Part shown: positions 26,130 to 34,887 of the stretch, one piece after another
Numbering within the stretch: position 1 is the stretch's first letter
How the letters are laid out: each line of letters begins with the position of its first letter
Source: Azorhizobium sp943371865
GTDB lineage: Bacteria; Pseudomonadota; Alphaproteobacteria; Rhizobiales; Xanthobacteraceae
Assembly (NCBI RefSeq): GCF_943371865.1
Contig: NZ_CALRWL010000016.1
Location: 1 to 64,000 of the forward strand
Length of the DNA: 64,000 bases
Direction: 5' to 3'
Notes under the pieces: generated by a model
Told to the model about the DNA's origin: nothing
What the model saw: the letters and a program-made list of their open reading frames with translations, nothing else
Databases searched by the model: none
Program-made: the position numbers and the translations under genes

Positions 26130-27466
26130 GCCGATCCATCCAGGCTTGGGCCGCCATGGCCGGTCAAGGTCTTCACGCGGTCGTCAATGATCTGGTCGAT
26201 GCCCAGCAGGTTCATGAGCGCGGAACGCACCTGCTGCGCGCCGCCGCCGGCCGCCAGATTGGACAGGTCATCCAGCAGCGCCATGTTGGATTGCACCGTG
26301 AGCGCCGCCGCATTGCCGCCGCGCTTGGGCAAATTCTCTTTCGAGCGGATCTCGTCGCGATCCATGATCCCGTTCTGGGCAAAGGTGTTGTACAGCGCCG
26401 CCCGGCCCTGACTGTCGGCGCGCAACAGGCCTTCGAGGTTGAATTCCGCATAATAGCGGGTGCGATCGGTCGGCAGCAGCAGCTGCTTTTTGATCGCCTG
26501 TTCAATGCGGGTCAGATAGGGCCGCAGGCTGAAGGTGAGGAACCCGATCATCTGCTGTTCCAGGCCCGTCCCCCAGCTGGTGGACTTCTCGGTGTGGCCG
26601 ATCATGAACGGCGGCACCCGGAACCAGCGGCAGATTTCTTCCACGTGGAAGGCCCGCGTCATCAGCAGCTGCGCGTCTTCCGGGCTCATGCCCACCGGCT
26701 GAAACTTCATGCCGGCTTCCAACACCATGAGCTTGCCGGCATTGCTGGAACCCATGAACCGCTCAAACACACCTGAGATTTCGGCACGCTGTTCTTTCGT
26801 GAGCTTTGGCACGCCGCTATCGATAAAGCCCGATAGCTGCATGCCGCTGCCCAACACCTTGGCCGTGGCTTCATCCGCCGCCATGGCCGCGCCCATGGAC
26901 TGGCGGGCGTAGCTGATCGGTGACAGGCCGGTGTCGCCACCGACACCGAAGCCGCGCAGATGGAAGACATCGTCTTCGTCCATCACTTCGGTCTGGCCAT
27001 CGCCGGAATAGCGATAGATGCGGCGGCCATCGGCATCGCGCTTCACCGTCACCCGATCCGGCTTCAGCGGCGTAAGCCCGACCAGGCGCGTGCCGATCTT
27101 ATCCTTGCGGGCGTAGCCATTGCCCGCCAGGCACAGGCAGGCGGTCATGCCCTCCCAAAATTCGGCGGCGGTCTGGTCTGCATTCGGGCTGTCGTGCAGC
27201 ACCTCATACAGCGCATGATCGCGCGCCACCGAGCGGTCATCCCCGGCGCCGCGCTCGAACAAAGCCAGCGGCAACGTGCCGATGGTCTCCGATAGTAGCC
27301 GCACGCACGACCACGCCACCGACAATTGCATGGCGGTGTCCGGTGTCACCACCTTGCCGCTACTGGACGCACCGCCGGCCATGCTGACGCTGATCGTCCC
27401 GCCGGGATCCGGACGGCCGGACAGCTTGGCGCGGCGACGGCCGAAGATGCTATCCCACAGGCTCAT
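26126..27466 (-). CDS. Portal protein, HK97 family
   Basis: A 446-residue protein. It has VAWSCVRLLSETIGTLPLALFER and LCLAGNGYARKD near 50-125, the wing/clip pattern of HK97-type portals, and MIGHTEKSTSWGTGLEQQMIGFL around 285-310. It forms the dodecameric ring at the capsid vertex through which DNA is packaged and ejected. It overlaps terminase and protease genes by 4 bp each, as expected for a tight morphogenesis operon. Confidence 0.9.
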   Translation of the reverse strand: MSLWDSIFGRRRAKLSGRPDPGGTISVSMAGGASSSGKVVTPDTAMQLSVAWSCVRLLSETIGTLPLALFERGAGDDRSVARDHALYEVLHDSPNADQTAAEFWEGMTACLCLAGNGYARKDKIGTRLVGLTPLKPDRVTVKRDADGRRIYRYSGDGQTEVMDEDDVFHLRGFGVGGDTGLSPISYARQSMGAAMAADEATAKVLGSGMQLSGFIDSGVPKLTKEQRAEISGVFERFMGSSNAGKLMVLEAGMKFQPVGMSPEDAQLLMTRAFHVEEICRWFRVPPFMIGHTEKSTSWGTGLEQQMIGFLTFSLRPYLTRIEQAIKKQLLLPTDRTRYYAEFNLEGLLRADSQGRAALYNTFAQNGIMDRDEIRSKENLPKRGGNAAALTVQSNMALLDDLSNLAAGGGAQQVRSALMNLLGIDQIIDDRVKTLTGHGGPSLDGSA

Positions 27467-29211
27467 CCGACCATCACCGCATTCTTGAGGAAGTCATCCA
27501 GGTCAACGGTGCAATCAGGGTTGGCCATGGCGATGCCGAGGGCCATCACCGCCGCCACGATCCCGTCGATGCGTTCAACCGCCTTGTTCTTCACCGGCTT
27601 GATGTTTCCGGCCGGATCGGTCTCCACCGGCGCCACCTGGGCATGCCGGCGCAGGACCGGATGGCCGCCATGGTGAAAGCCGTTGCACAGCACCAGGCGT
27701 TCCAGCTCCTTCGAGGGCGCGGACATGGATGCGAACCCCTGTCCGAACAGCGCCACCGGCAAGCCCTCCTGTTCCAGTCGCACCGAGGTTTCCACCGCGT
27801 TCCAGCGGTCGATAGCGATGCCGGCTTCATGCGGCTTGCGGTTCAGCTTGCCAACATTGGCGATCTTGAACTGTTCCGCATCGCGGGCGATCTGCGCGCG
27901 GATGTATTCGTAATCGACCACATTGCCCGGGGTGGTCAGCAGGGCCGGCGGCCCGGACCGGGGCTTAGCCCATTGTTCATAGGGCAGCTTGTCCCGCGCC
28001 GCGTGCGCCCGCAGCAGCGCCTGCGGCTTGAAGAATCGCGGCAGTGCGACCGGAACGTCCAAGCCGTCCTGCGCCGGGAACCACCACACCAGCGCCGACA
28101 AGTCGCCCACCGCGGACAGATCGAGCCCGCCGAAACAGGTCTTGCCCACCAGGCGCGCCGCCAGGTCCTCCCAGCCGATGGCCCCGCGACAATGATCCCA
28201 GCCGAAGCGGTAGCCATCGTCATCCACCGCATCGATGGGCAGCCAGCGGGTGGCGGTATCGGTCCAGACGTTGAGCTGGTAGCGCTTGAAGTCATTCTCC
28301 AGGCGCGGGATCTGCTGGGCACGGCGGCACTCGGTCGCCATGGCGTCCAGCTTTTTCGACTTGCCGAGATTGGGATTCGCCTTGGCCCAGATGGCCGGGG
28401 CGGTCCAATCGTCATCCTCTTCGGCGGCGTAAATGACCACCAGGGTTTCCGGGTCGGGCAAGGTGCCGTCGCGGATCTTCAGGCACTCATTCCAGATCTC
28501 TTCGCCATAGCCGCCCTTGGTGCCGGCGGTGCTGATCAGGAATTCCAGCGGCTGGCGCCGGGCGGTCTCGCTGTCGTGCAGGAAGCCGTACAGTTCGCCC
28601 GATGACCATTCGTGGATCTCATCGCCCACCAAGCCGGAGACGTTATAGCCGTGCTTGCCCTTGGAGCGGCCGGACATCGGCTTAAACGACGCATTCAGCG
28701 TGGGGCAGAAGATCGATGGCTCGAAGCACTCCAGCCACTGCGGCAGCGTGTTGGACCGGCTCACCATGATCGACGCCTTGTCGAACACGATGCGCGCCTG
28801 GTTCTTGTCGGTGGCGATGGAATAGACCTCGCCGCCCTCTTCCGCGTCGCCCACCAGCAGCAGGATGGCGATGCCCGCCGCCATCTCGGTCTTGCCGTTT
28901 TTGCGCGGCACCCAGACGTAGCAGCGCCGATAGCGGCGGGTTCCGTCCGCCCGCTTCCACCCGAACAGCGGGCGGATGATGTCGCGTTCCTGCCACCCTT
29001 CCAGCACGAACGGGCGGCCGGCCCATTCGCCGGTGGTGAGCACCAGGTGTTCCGGGAAGAACTCTACCGCCTTGCGCGCGGCGGACTCATCAAACCAGTA
29101 TTCATCCTCGCGCCAGACCTTGGACTGTGCGTCCCATGTTGCCGCCGGGCCAACGCCGGCTGGCCGCCGCCTGGGGCGCGAACGCCGGGCGGGGCCGTTA
29201 GCAACTGCCAC
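27463..29211 (-). CDS. Terminase large subunit
   Basis: A 582-residue packaging motor. The ATPase Walker A-like motif PRKNGKTE is at 102-109 and Walker B with catalytic Glu is LVGDEIHEW at about 194-202. The nuclease domain begins near GGLDLSAVGDLSA, with acidic metal ligands. This is the Terminase_1 (HK97/lambda-like) group. The start is GTG at 29211, 3 bp after the small-subunit stop, with no clear Shine-Dalgarno, so coupling is likely. Confidence 0.92.
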   Translation of the reverse strand: MAVANGPARRSRPRRRPAGVGPAATWDAQSKVWREDEYWFDESAARKAVEFFPEHLVLTTGEWAGRPFVLEGWQERDIIRPLFGWKRADGTRRYRRCYVWVPRKNGKTEMAAGIAILLLVGDAEEGGEVYSIATDKNQARIVFDKASIMVSRSNTLPQWLECFEPSIFCPTLNASFKPMSGRSKGKHGYNVSGLVGDEIHEWSSGELYGFLHDSETARRQPLEFLISTAGTKGGYGEEIWNECLKIRDGTLPDPETLVVIYAAEEDDDWTAPAIWAKANPNLGKSKKLDAMATECRRAQQIPRLENDFKRYQLNVWTDTATRWLPIDAVDDDGYRFGWDHCRGAIGWEDLAARLVGKTCFGGLDLSAVGDLSALVWWFPAQDGLDVPVALPRFFKPQALLRAHAARDKLPYEQWAKPRSGPPALLTTPGNVVDYEYIRAQIARDAEQFKIANVGKLNRKPHEAGIAIDRWNAVETSVRLEQEGLPVALFGQGFASMSAPSKELERLVLCNGFHHGGHPVLRRHAQVAPVETDPAGNIKPVKNKAVERIDGIVAAVMALGIAMANPDCTVDLDDFLKNAVMVG

Positions 29212-29214
29212 CCG

Positions 29215-29775
29215 TTATTGCAGCACGCCGATGGGCGAAGATGCCTTGGGCGGCTGCGGGTTGGTCTTGGCCGATGCCGGGGCGGACGGCGCCTGCCCCT
29301 GGCCGCTGAACAGATCGCCAAAATTGGTCATGGCGGCACGCTGCACCATGATGCGCTGGCGCTCCGCCGGGTTGAGGCCGAACCGATCCTCGGTCGCCGC
29401 AAGCTGCCGCTCCAGCCGATCCGCCGCCATGAACTCCGGCGTCAGGCGGCGCATGGTGCCGTGGGCGCTTTCAGTGACGTAGGATTCCCCGGTCTCATCG
29501 AGCGCCACCTGCATCTTGAGCCAGCGCGCGAAGTTGCGGCAGTAGCGGCCGAACGCCTCGGAATCGGTCTGGGTCAACAGGCGCATGGCGACCAATTGCG
29601 GCGCCCGCCGTTCCCAGATCGCCAGGCCGTCACCCTTCAGCCACGGCGGCGGAATGATGCCGTTCGCCGGCGCCGGCGCAAGCATCTCCGGATCGGCGCC
29701 GATGGGGCGACGGCTCGGATTGCCCTTGGCGCGCTTGACGCTCGCAGGCTCAGGCTTGGGACCGGGGCGGCTCAT
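29215..29775 (-). CDS. Terminase small subunit, P27 family
   Basis: A 186-residue protein starting MSRPGPKPEPASVKRAKGNPS, the classic opening of P27-family small terminases, followed by PPPWLKGDGLAIWERRAPQL. It recognises the phage packaging site and recruits the large subunit. The C-terminus is Pro/Ala/Ser-rich. It is the first gene of the packaging/head operon. Confidence 0.9.
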   Translation of the reverse strand: MSRPGPKPEPASVKRAKGNPSRRPIGADPEMLAPAPANGIIPPPWLKGDGLAIWERRAPQLVAMRLLTQTDSEAFGRYCRNFARWLKMQVALDETGESYVTESAHGTMRRLTPEFMAADRLERQLAATEDRFGLNPAERQRIMVQRAAMTNFGDLFSGQGQAPSAPASAKTNPQPPKASSPIGVLQ

Positions 29776-29937
29776 GGCGATGTTCCATTTTCCCTTGCTG
29801 GCACAAAAAAAGTTCTCCCAAACCCGCGCCCAAACACAAGTGTTTAGGACGCCGGTCCGCGCGGTGGGGCTGGGGACTTTCGACCCACCCCCTGCCCAGG
29901 CACGTTGCGGCGTGAGCGATCGATCAATCTGACATGC
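29776..29937. other. Possible packaging-site region between HNH and terminase genes
   Basis: A gene-free stretch of 162 bp. It contains a perfect palindrome AAACACAAGTGTTT (29832-29845) and a poly-A run (29806-29812). In HK97-like phages with an HNH gene next to terminase, the cos site lies here. The site itself cannot be placed by eye. Confidence 0.35.
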
Positions 29938-30345
29938 TCAGGCGCCCTCGCCTGTCATCGCCCGCGCATCGGGGCTGTCGAGGCGCAGCGCGGCGGCACC
30001 GATGCGCCCCGCGTCATAGGCCGCCTCAAGCCGTTGCTTGACCACGTCGTGATGCCACTTGCAGCAGGGTTGCCAGTTGTCCGAATCCCAGAACAGCACA
30101 CGGTCGCCGCGATGCGGGATGACGTGATCCACCAAAGCCGCCGGCACGATGCGCCCAACTGCATCGCAGCCCAAGCACAGCGGATGCTTGGCCAGATAGC
30201 CCTTCGATGCCTTGGCCCATGGACGGTTATAGCCACGGGAATGGGCAGAGCCACGCCGATCATCATATTCGCGGTTGGCTTGCTCGCGACTGCGATGGGT
30301 GGACGGCCGGAACGTGGCGGGAAGGTCAGGCGTATCTGCCTCCAT
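29938..30345 (-). CDS. HNH endonuclease
   Basis: A 135-residue nuclease. It has a zinc knuckle CLGC, then VDHVIPHRGDRVLFWDSDNW and QPCCKWHHDVVK, giving the HNH beta-beta-alpha metal core. HNH proteins beside terminase are needed for cos cleavage in HK97-like phages. The ATG at 30345 is chosen; an upstream TTG at 30372 is possible. Arg-rich N-terminal residues suit DNA binding. Confidence 0.8.
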   Translation of the reverse strand: MEADTPDLPATFRPSTHRSREQANREYDDRRGSAHSRGYNRPWAKASKGYLAKHPLCLGCDAVGRIVPAALVDHVIPHRGDRVLFWDSDNWQPCCKWHHDVVKQRLEAAYDAGRIGAAALRLDSPDARAMTGEGA

Positions 30346-30370
30346 CCATCCACGCGACCAGCAACCGGGC

Positions 30371-30405
30371 AAAGAAAAACCCGGTGGCCGTGTGGCACCG
30401 GGTTA
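30371..30405 (-). terminator. Rho-independent terminator after the 30450-31316 gene
   Basis: A 9-bp perfect stem, AACCCGGTG pairing with CACCGGGTT around a 9-nt loop. On the minus strand it is followed by TTTCTTTG. It lies 45 bp past the stop of the unknown gene and just before the HNH gene, separating early/replication transcripts from packaging genes. Confidence 0.7.
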
Positions 30406-30449
30406 GCTGTTTATCTGTGACTAGAGATGCACCAAATTCATACCGCAAG

Positions 30450-31316
30450 TCAAGCGGCGTCTGCATCTTTCTTTTGAGCGGGTGAACAAGACAGGATCAG
30501 CGCCATGCCCACGCCCCGTGAGTCGTCATCCCAGGGCCGCGCCGGACGGTCGAAGGCCTCAAGGGCGTGGGCCTCAAGCCGGGGCCGCAGCACGGCGCAG
30601 AGGTGGCGCAGCGCGCCGTGCCACAGCTCATATTCCGCCCGCTCCGTGATCAGCGAGACGGGATCAGGGACCAACCGCATTTTCTGATAGGCGCCACGAT
30701 ACGGACGGCCGCAGCGCCGGTCATAGCCATCCACCTCGACGCTGGTGACCACCGGCCCGAAGGCGCCGGCCTCGGTCACGCATTCGGTCAGGAACCAGCG
30801 CGGCTTGCCGTTGTCATAGGTCAGGGGCTTGGCCACAGGCGCCTCGCCTTCCCAGCACGGGGCGCCGCCGCAGATGGCGTGCCGCAGCACCAGGGACAGC
30901 ACCGGACGGCGCATGCGGCGCACGACGCGGCTGGAGCGCTCATTGATCCGCACATCCGTCACCAGCCCATCCAGGGCGCGGCGCACCGCCTCACAGCCCT
31001 GCGCACCGTGCGCATCAAGCCCAAGGCCGGGCGACCAGCCATCCGGCGCCAGGAACAGCGCGCCTTCCAGCGTGGTCACCGCCTGAAACACCGCCACCGC
31101 GTCCGGATGCGGCTCGCGATCGCTGTTCGAGGGCGGCACGCCATAGACGTTGCGCACGTCGCCGTCCTGCACGCTGGTGCCCAGCTTCTGCCAATTGTCA
31201 TAGACCTGCCAGGCGGGCATCGGTTCCGCCGGACACGGGCGGGCATTCACCTCGCCATGCTGCAGCTCCTCCAGATAGGCCCAGCGCAACAGGCCCTCAA
31301 TGCCGATGGTCTTCAT
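30450..31316 (-). CDS. Phage protein of unknown function
   Basis: A 288-residue protein starting MKTIGIEGLLRWAYLEEL. It has several Trp and Cys residues and a His/Cys-containing middle (LRHAICGGAPCWEGEAP), but no clear metal-binding pattern or enzyme motif. It is expressed after the replication gene and ends in its own terminator. AGGAGA is 7 nt upstream of the ATG; a copy of the 9-bp repeat lies across the start codon, so the neighbouring array could affect its expression. Confidence 0.65.
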   Translation of the reverse strand: MKTIGIEGLLRWAYLEELQHGEVNARPCPAEPMPAWQVYDNWQKLGTSVQDGDVRNVYGVPPSNSDREPHPDAVAVFQAVTTLEGALFLAPDGWSPGLGLDAHGAQGCEAVRRALDGLVTDVRINERSSRVVRRMRRPVLSLVLRHAICGGAPCWEGEAPVAKPLTYDNGKPRWFLTECVTEAGAFGPVVTSVEVDGYDRRCGRPYRGAYQKMRLVPDPVSLITERAEYELWHGALRHLCAVLRPRLEAHALEAFDRPARPWDDDSRGVGMALILSCSPAQKKDADAA

Positions 31317-31610
31317 GCCCTATCTCCTGCCCCAACTGCCCCAACTCGGTTTCCAAGATGGGGCGCGAAAATCATCAGTGTTTCCAACTCGTTGCCCCAT
31401 CTGCCCTAACTGCCCCAACTAAATCCGCAAATCGGCCAACCGAGAGAGGGGCCTTCGCGGCAAATTTGCCCTTTCGCCCCCTCACGCGCACACACGTACG
31501 CGGGAAAAAGATGGGGCAGATGGGGCAGATAGGGCACCGCGTTGAAATCGTTAGATAAAAGTGCGCCCCATCTTTGCGGCGCCCGCATCGAAGTTGGGGC
31601 AGATGGGGCG
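31316..31610. repeat. Symmetric array of 9-bp repeats around a palindrome; candidate phage origin
   Basis: Twelve copies of a 9-mer close to TGCCCC(A/T)(A/T)C occur in both orientations. Their order is: two forward (31328-31345), one reverse (31357-31365), three forward (31393-31419), then mirrored as three reverse (31510-31536), one forward (31564-31572) and two reverse (31593-31610). The inner two pairs are exactly symmetric about 31464.5, which is also the centre of the perfect palindrome GGCAAATTTGCC (31459-31470). A thirteenth variant copy is at 31316-31324. AT-rich spacers include 31541-31560. The array lies directly after the primase/helicase gene, the usual place for a phage origin. 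The origin role is inferred. Confidence 0.8.
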
Positions 31611-31636
31611 CTTCACCCCTTCAAGCCCGGTCTCTC

Positions 31637-33151
31637 TCACGCCTCGGGTGCATCAACGGGCGAGCCATCGCCCCAATCCACATCCTGGCCAACCTCTTGC
31701 ACCCAGGCCGCGCGGCACACCGCCAGCGGCGGCAGGTGGTAGCACCACACGCGCTTGACGATGCCGGGCTGGTCATCCACCTGGCGCTTGCTGCGCATGA
31801 GCCGTGGCACCAGCTTGGCGAGCTTCATGCCGAAGGCCACCTGTTCGCTCTTGCGGCGCACGCCCACCTTGTCCGCCTGCAAGATGTAGTCTTCGAACAT
31901 GGCATTGACGGCGATGGGGTCGGCCGGCCACTCGCTGCCGCCCACGGTGGCGTTGCCCGATACGAGCCGCTCGAACCACCAGCTTTCCACCGTGTCCAGT
32001 GAGCGGATCTTCTGTTCCAGCAGCGCCTTGGTGCGCGGGATCTTCCGCAGCTCCACATCGCTCAGATCGAAGTGCAGCAGATCATGCAGCAGCGCCTCGC
32101 GCCCGCCGGCATCCAGTTCCTGATCCATCTCCCGGAAATACTCGATATTCTGGGCACAGCGCGGGTTCACGTCGAGAACGCAGAAGCGCCGTTCGTCCTT
32201 GCCGGCCGGAATCACCCAATCCTCATTGGAGGTCATGAGCAGCCGCACATAATTGTCCAGCCGGATGGGATCGATGCCCTTGTTCTCGATCATCTGGAAT
32301 TTGGAGGTGATCAGGCCCTTGAGCCGGCCTTCCGCCGCCTTGTCACCCGCCCACACCGCCTCTTCCGCTTGCAACAGCAGGCAGCTGGCCATGTGGGCAT
32401 TGAAATTCCCGGTGACATAGCGCGGGTCATCCACGGCGAAGTAATGAGCGCCGATCAGCGAGCCCATCACCTCGCCCACCTTGGTCTTGCCGGTGCCCAT
32501 CTTGCCGCGCATCACCAACGCCGTGCCCACCCGCTCCCGCGGGCGCTGCACCAGATGGGCGAACCAGCCGAACACCCAGCGATAAAGCTCGGGATCGCCT
32601 TCGCAGACGTTATTCAGCACATGGTCAGCGAAAATGGCATAGCTGCCGCCCGGGCGCGGCGTCACTGAGAATCCCCGCCACAAATTGAGATAACCCGTCG
32701 TTCCCGCCTCCCCCGTGGCGGTGGGAAAGAACTCGATCCCCGCGAACGCCCGGCGCTTCTTGTGCTTGATCCAGCGGGCCGCATAGGTGGTGCCCTTGAT
32801 CTTGCCATCCGGCCCACGCACCTCGGTGAAGGTGTTGGCGAACCAATGGCCAAACGCCTCGATCGACAGAATGCGCAACCGATCCTCGATCGGCCCGCGC
32901 GCCTGTTCCCGCACGATCACCGCCTTGGAACCCATGAGCACCAGGCCCCATTCCTGGTTCATGGCATCCACGTCAAAGCCATTGGCGCGCGGCCCCGCTT
33001 CGCCATCGGGCTCATCATCCGGCGGCGGCGCGGCCAATTCATCGGTGAGCGACACAGGGCCATCAGCAGGCTGGGAATCGATGGATCGCTGTAGGATCGC
33101 CGCGACGGCTGCGAGGCCGGACGCGGGCACGTGTGGTGTCGGCTCGGTCAC
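31637..33151 (-). CDS. Primase/helicase-type protein with DUF5906-like ATPase
   Basis: A 504-residue protein. The Walker A motif GKMGTGKTK is at 216-224 and is followed by RYVTGNFNAHMASCLLLQAEEAVW with the Walker B acidic pair. This is the pattern of DUF5906/D5-like superfamily 3 helicases of phages and plasmids that open origins. There is no primase active site in the N-terminus; a separate Toprim primase is encoded upstream. The start is GTG at 33151, overlapping the methyltransferase stop by 4 bp. It ends 27 bp from the repeat array it may act on. Confidence 0.8.
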   Translation of the reverse strand: MTEPTPHVPASGLAAVAAILQRSIDSQPADGPVSLTDELAAPPPDDEPDGEAGPRANGFDVDAMNQEWGLVLMGSKAVIVREQARGPIEDRLRILSIEAFGHWFANTFTEVRGPDGKIKGTTYAARWIKHKKRRAFAGIEFFPTATGEAGTTGYLNLWRGFSVTPRPGGSYAIFADHVLNNVCEGDPELYRWVFGWFAHLVQRPRERVGTALVMRGKMGTGKTKVGEVMGSLIGAHYFAVDDPRYVTGNFNAHMASCLLLQAEEAVWAGDKAAEGRLKGLITSKFQMIENKGIDPIRLDNYVRLLMTSNEDWVIPAGKDERRFCVLDVNPRCAQNIEYFREMDQELDAGGREALLHDLLHFDLSDVELRKIPRTKALLEQKIRSLDTVESWWFERLVSGNATVGGSEWPADPIAVNAMFEDYILQADKVGVRRKSEQVAFGMKLAKLVPRLMRSKRQVDDQPGIVKRVWCYHLPPLAVCRAAWVQEVGQDVDWGDGSPVDAPEA

Positions 33152-34887
33152 TCTGCCGCCTCCGCAAAGGCCGCGCGGGCATTGCATTCCGACAGCAGCC
33201 GGATCATGCGCGGCGGCACGCTGTTGCCCACCAGATGGTATTTCTCGGTCTTGGTCAGGCTGCGGGTCTTGCCGTCTATGGTGATCTCGCTGGGCAGCGC
33301 GCCAGGCGGGAAGCCATGGGCGGCGGCGCCCTCTTCCGGCTCCAGCATGCGGCTGCCGATATCGGCGATCACCATCGCCTTGCCGCCGACTGTGACTTCC
33401 ACCAACCCATAGCGGGCCTTGCCGGTCAGAGCCCCCAGCGGCGCGCGCACGTCGTCGTCCTGCTTTCCAGAACCGAAATAGTGCTGGAGAAAGCCAAGGA
33501 TCAGATGGCCGTGCGGCTTTGCGGTGACTGCCGAAAGCGGCTCTTCCGCATCGCGGCCACCGGGACTGCGGCCGCGCATATCCGCCAATGTGGCCGCAAC
33601 CACACCGGCATGGCAGCCGCCGGCGGTGATGGTGGCCACAGGTTCCCGCGCGGCGCGGCCGTGGGTGTTCGTGCCGTGCAGGGACAGCAGGGAACAGGCG
33701 ACGACGCCTTGCTGCGCGCCGGTGGTGGTCAAGGCCGAAACCGGCTCTTGCGCACCCCGCACATTCATGCCGGCCCGGGGGCCGGAATTGTGCTGCGCCA
33801 GGAAGGTGGCCACCAGAGCATGCTTTCCACCACCGGCCACTTGCGTGCCTAAGGGCTGCTGCACATCGAGGGACCGGGGCGCCTGCCCCTCCCGCTCGCC
33901 ATATCCAGCTGTCACGAGCGTGGGCACCACCACCGACAACTCGCCCCGGTGCGCCGTGGTCAAGGTGCGCAGCGGTTCGGCCAATGAGTGAACGCGATCG
34001 GTGCCGGAATGGGTGATGGGCGCGATGAACGGCTTTCCGGCCTCGACCACATGGCGCATGACGCCGCGCGCGATCCGCCGCAAGGTCGCCTCCGCAAGCG
34101 GCTTGGGCCGCCCGAAGATCGAGCGCACCGGCAATGACCAGTCAATGATCGTGTGCGCACCGATCCACGGCTTGAGCCCCAGCCGCTTGGCATCCTTGCG
34201 CGGCGCATGGGTGCGCACCGGCCACACCGCCGGCGATCCATCCGCCTTGGCGACGCCGAACAGGCGCTTGCGAATGGTCGGCACGCCGTAGTCCGCGCAC
34301 ACCAGCACCCGGCTTTCAAAGCTGAAGCGCAGCCCGCGCATGTGCCGTTCCCAGGCGCGCCAGATCCGGCCCTTGTGCCGCGGATCCGGCACCAGCCACT
34401 GGTCTTGCACCGGCACGCGCTCCCCCTTGGCTGCCACCGTGCCATCCAGGCGCAGCACCCGCCCGGTGGCCGGGTCGCGCTTGGCGATCAGCGGCCCCCA
34501 GCTCATGATTTCGGAGACATTTTCCAGGGTGATGATTTCGGGGCGCACCGTGCCCGCCCATCGGCAGATCACCCAGGCCAGAGACCGCCGCCGCTTGCTG
34601 ACCGGCTTGCTGCCCTTGGCCACCGAGAAGTGGGTGCAATCCGGGGACGCATGCAGGATGCGCACACCGCGCGAGCCGCAGACCTTCCGCGGATCGGCCT
34701 CGAACACGTCGCAGCGCAGGTGCCGGGTGTGCGGGTGGCGCCGCTCATGCACGGCCACGGCGACAGGATCGTGGTTGATGGCCACATGGACATGAAAGCC
34801 CGCCTGCTCCAGGCCGTCGCAGCCGCCGCCCATGCCGGCGAACAGCACCACCGTCATGCGGTTGTCGAGATTGAACGCCGCGCCCAT
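33148..34887 (-). CDS. Cytosine-5 DNA methyltransferase with six-repeat insert
   Basis: A 579-residue enzyme. Motif I is LFAGMGGG (15-22), motif IV is SPDCTHFS (81-88, a PDC variant with the catalytic Cys84), motif VI is ENV (122-124) and motif X is GNSVPP (554-559). Where the target recognition domain belongs there are six tandem units of about 34-40 residues (304-500), each starting EPL or EPV (or PLG) followed by a T/A-rich turn and a hydrophobic strand. It should methylate cytosine in DNA. No partner endonuclease is seen, so it is probably an anti-restriction or regulatory enzyme. Confidence 0.85.
   Translation of the reverse strand: MGAAFNLDNRMTVVLFAGMGGGCDGLEQAGFHVHVAINHDPVAVAVHERRHPHTRHLRCDVFEADPRKVCGSRGVRILHASPDCTHFSVAKGSKPVSKRRRSLAWVICRWAGTVRPEIITLENVSEIMSWGPLIAKRDPATGRVLRLDGTVAAKGERVPVQDQWLVPDPRHKGRIWRAWERHMRGLRFSFESRVLVCADYGVPTIRKRLFGVAKADGSPAVWPVRTHAPRKDAKRLGLKPWIGAHTIIDWSLPVRSIFGRPKPLAEATLRRIARGVMRHVVEAGKPFIAPITHSGTDRVHSLAEPLRTLTTAHRGELSVVVPTLVTAGYGEREGQAPRSLDVQQPLGTQVAGGGKHALVATFLAQHNSGPRAGMNVRGAQEPVSALTTTGAQQGVVACSLLSLHGTNTHGRAAREPVATITAGGCHAGVVAATLADMRGRSPGGRDAEEPLSAVTAKPHGHLILGFLQHYFGSGKQDDDVRAPLGALTGKARYGLVEVTVGGKAMVIADIGSRMLEPEEGAAAHGFPPGALPSEITIDGKTRSLTKTEKYHLVGNSVPPRMIRLLSECNARAAFAEAAE

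Noticed and set aside
31316..31610. CRISPR array
   Set aside because: Repeats are 9 bp, in both orientations, with spacers of unequal length and no cas genes.
33148..34887. Restriction-modification system
   Set aside because: A methyltransferase is present but no endonuclease lies next to it; the nearby HNH gene belongs to packaging by position.
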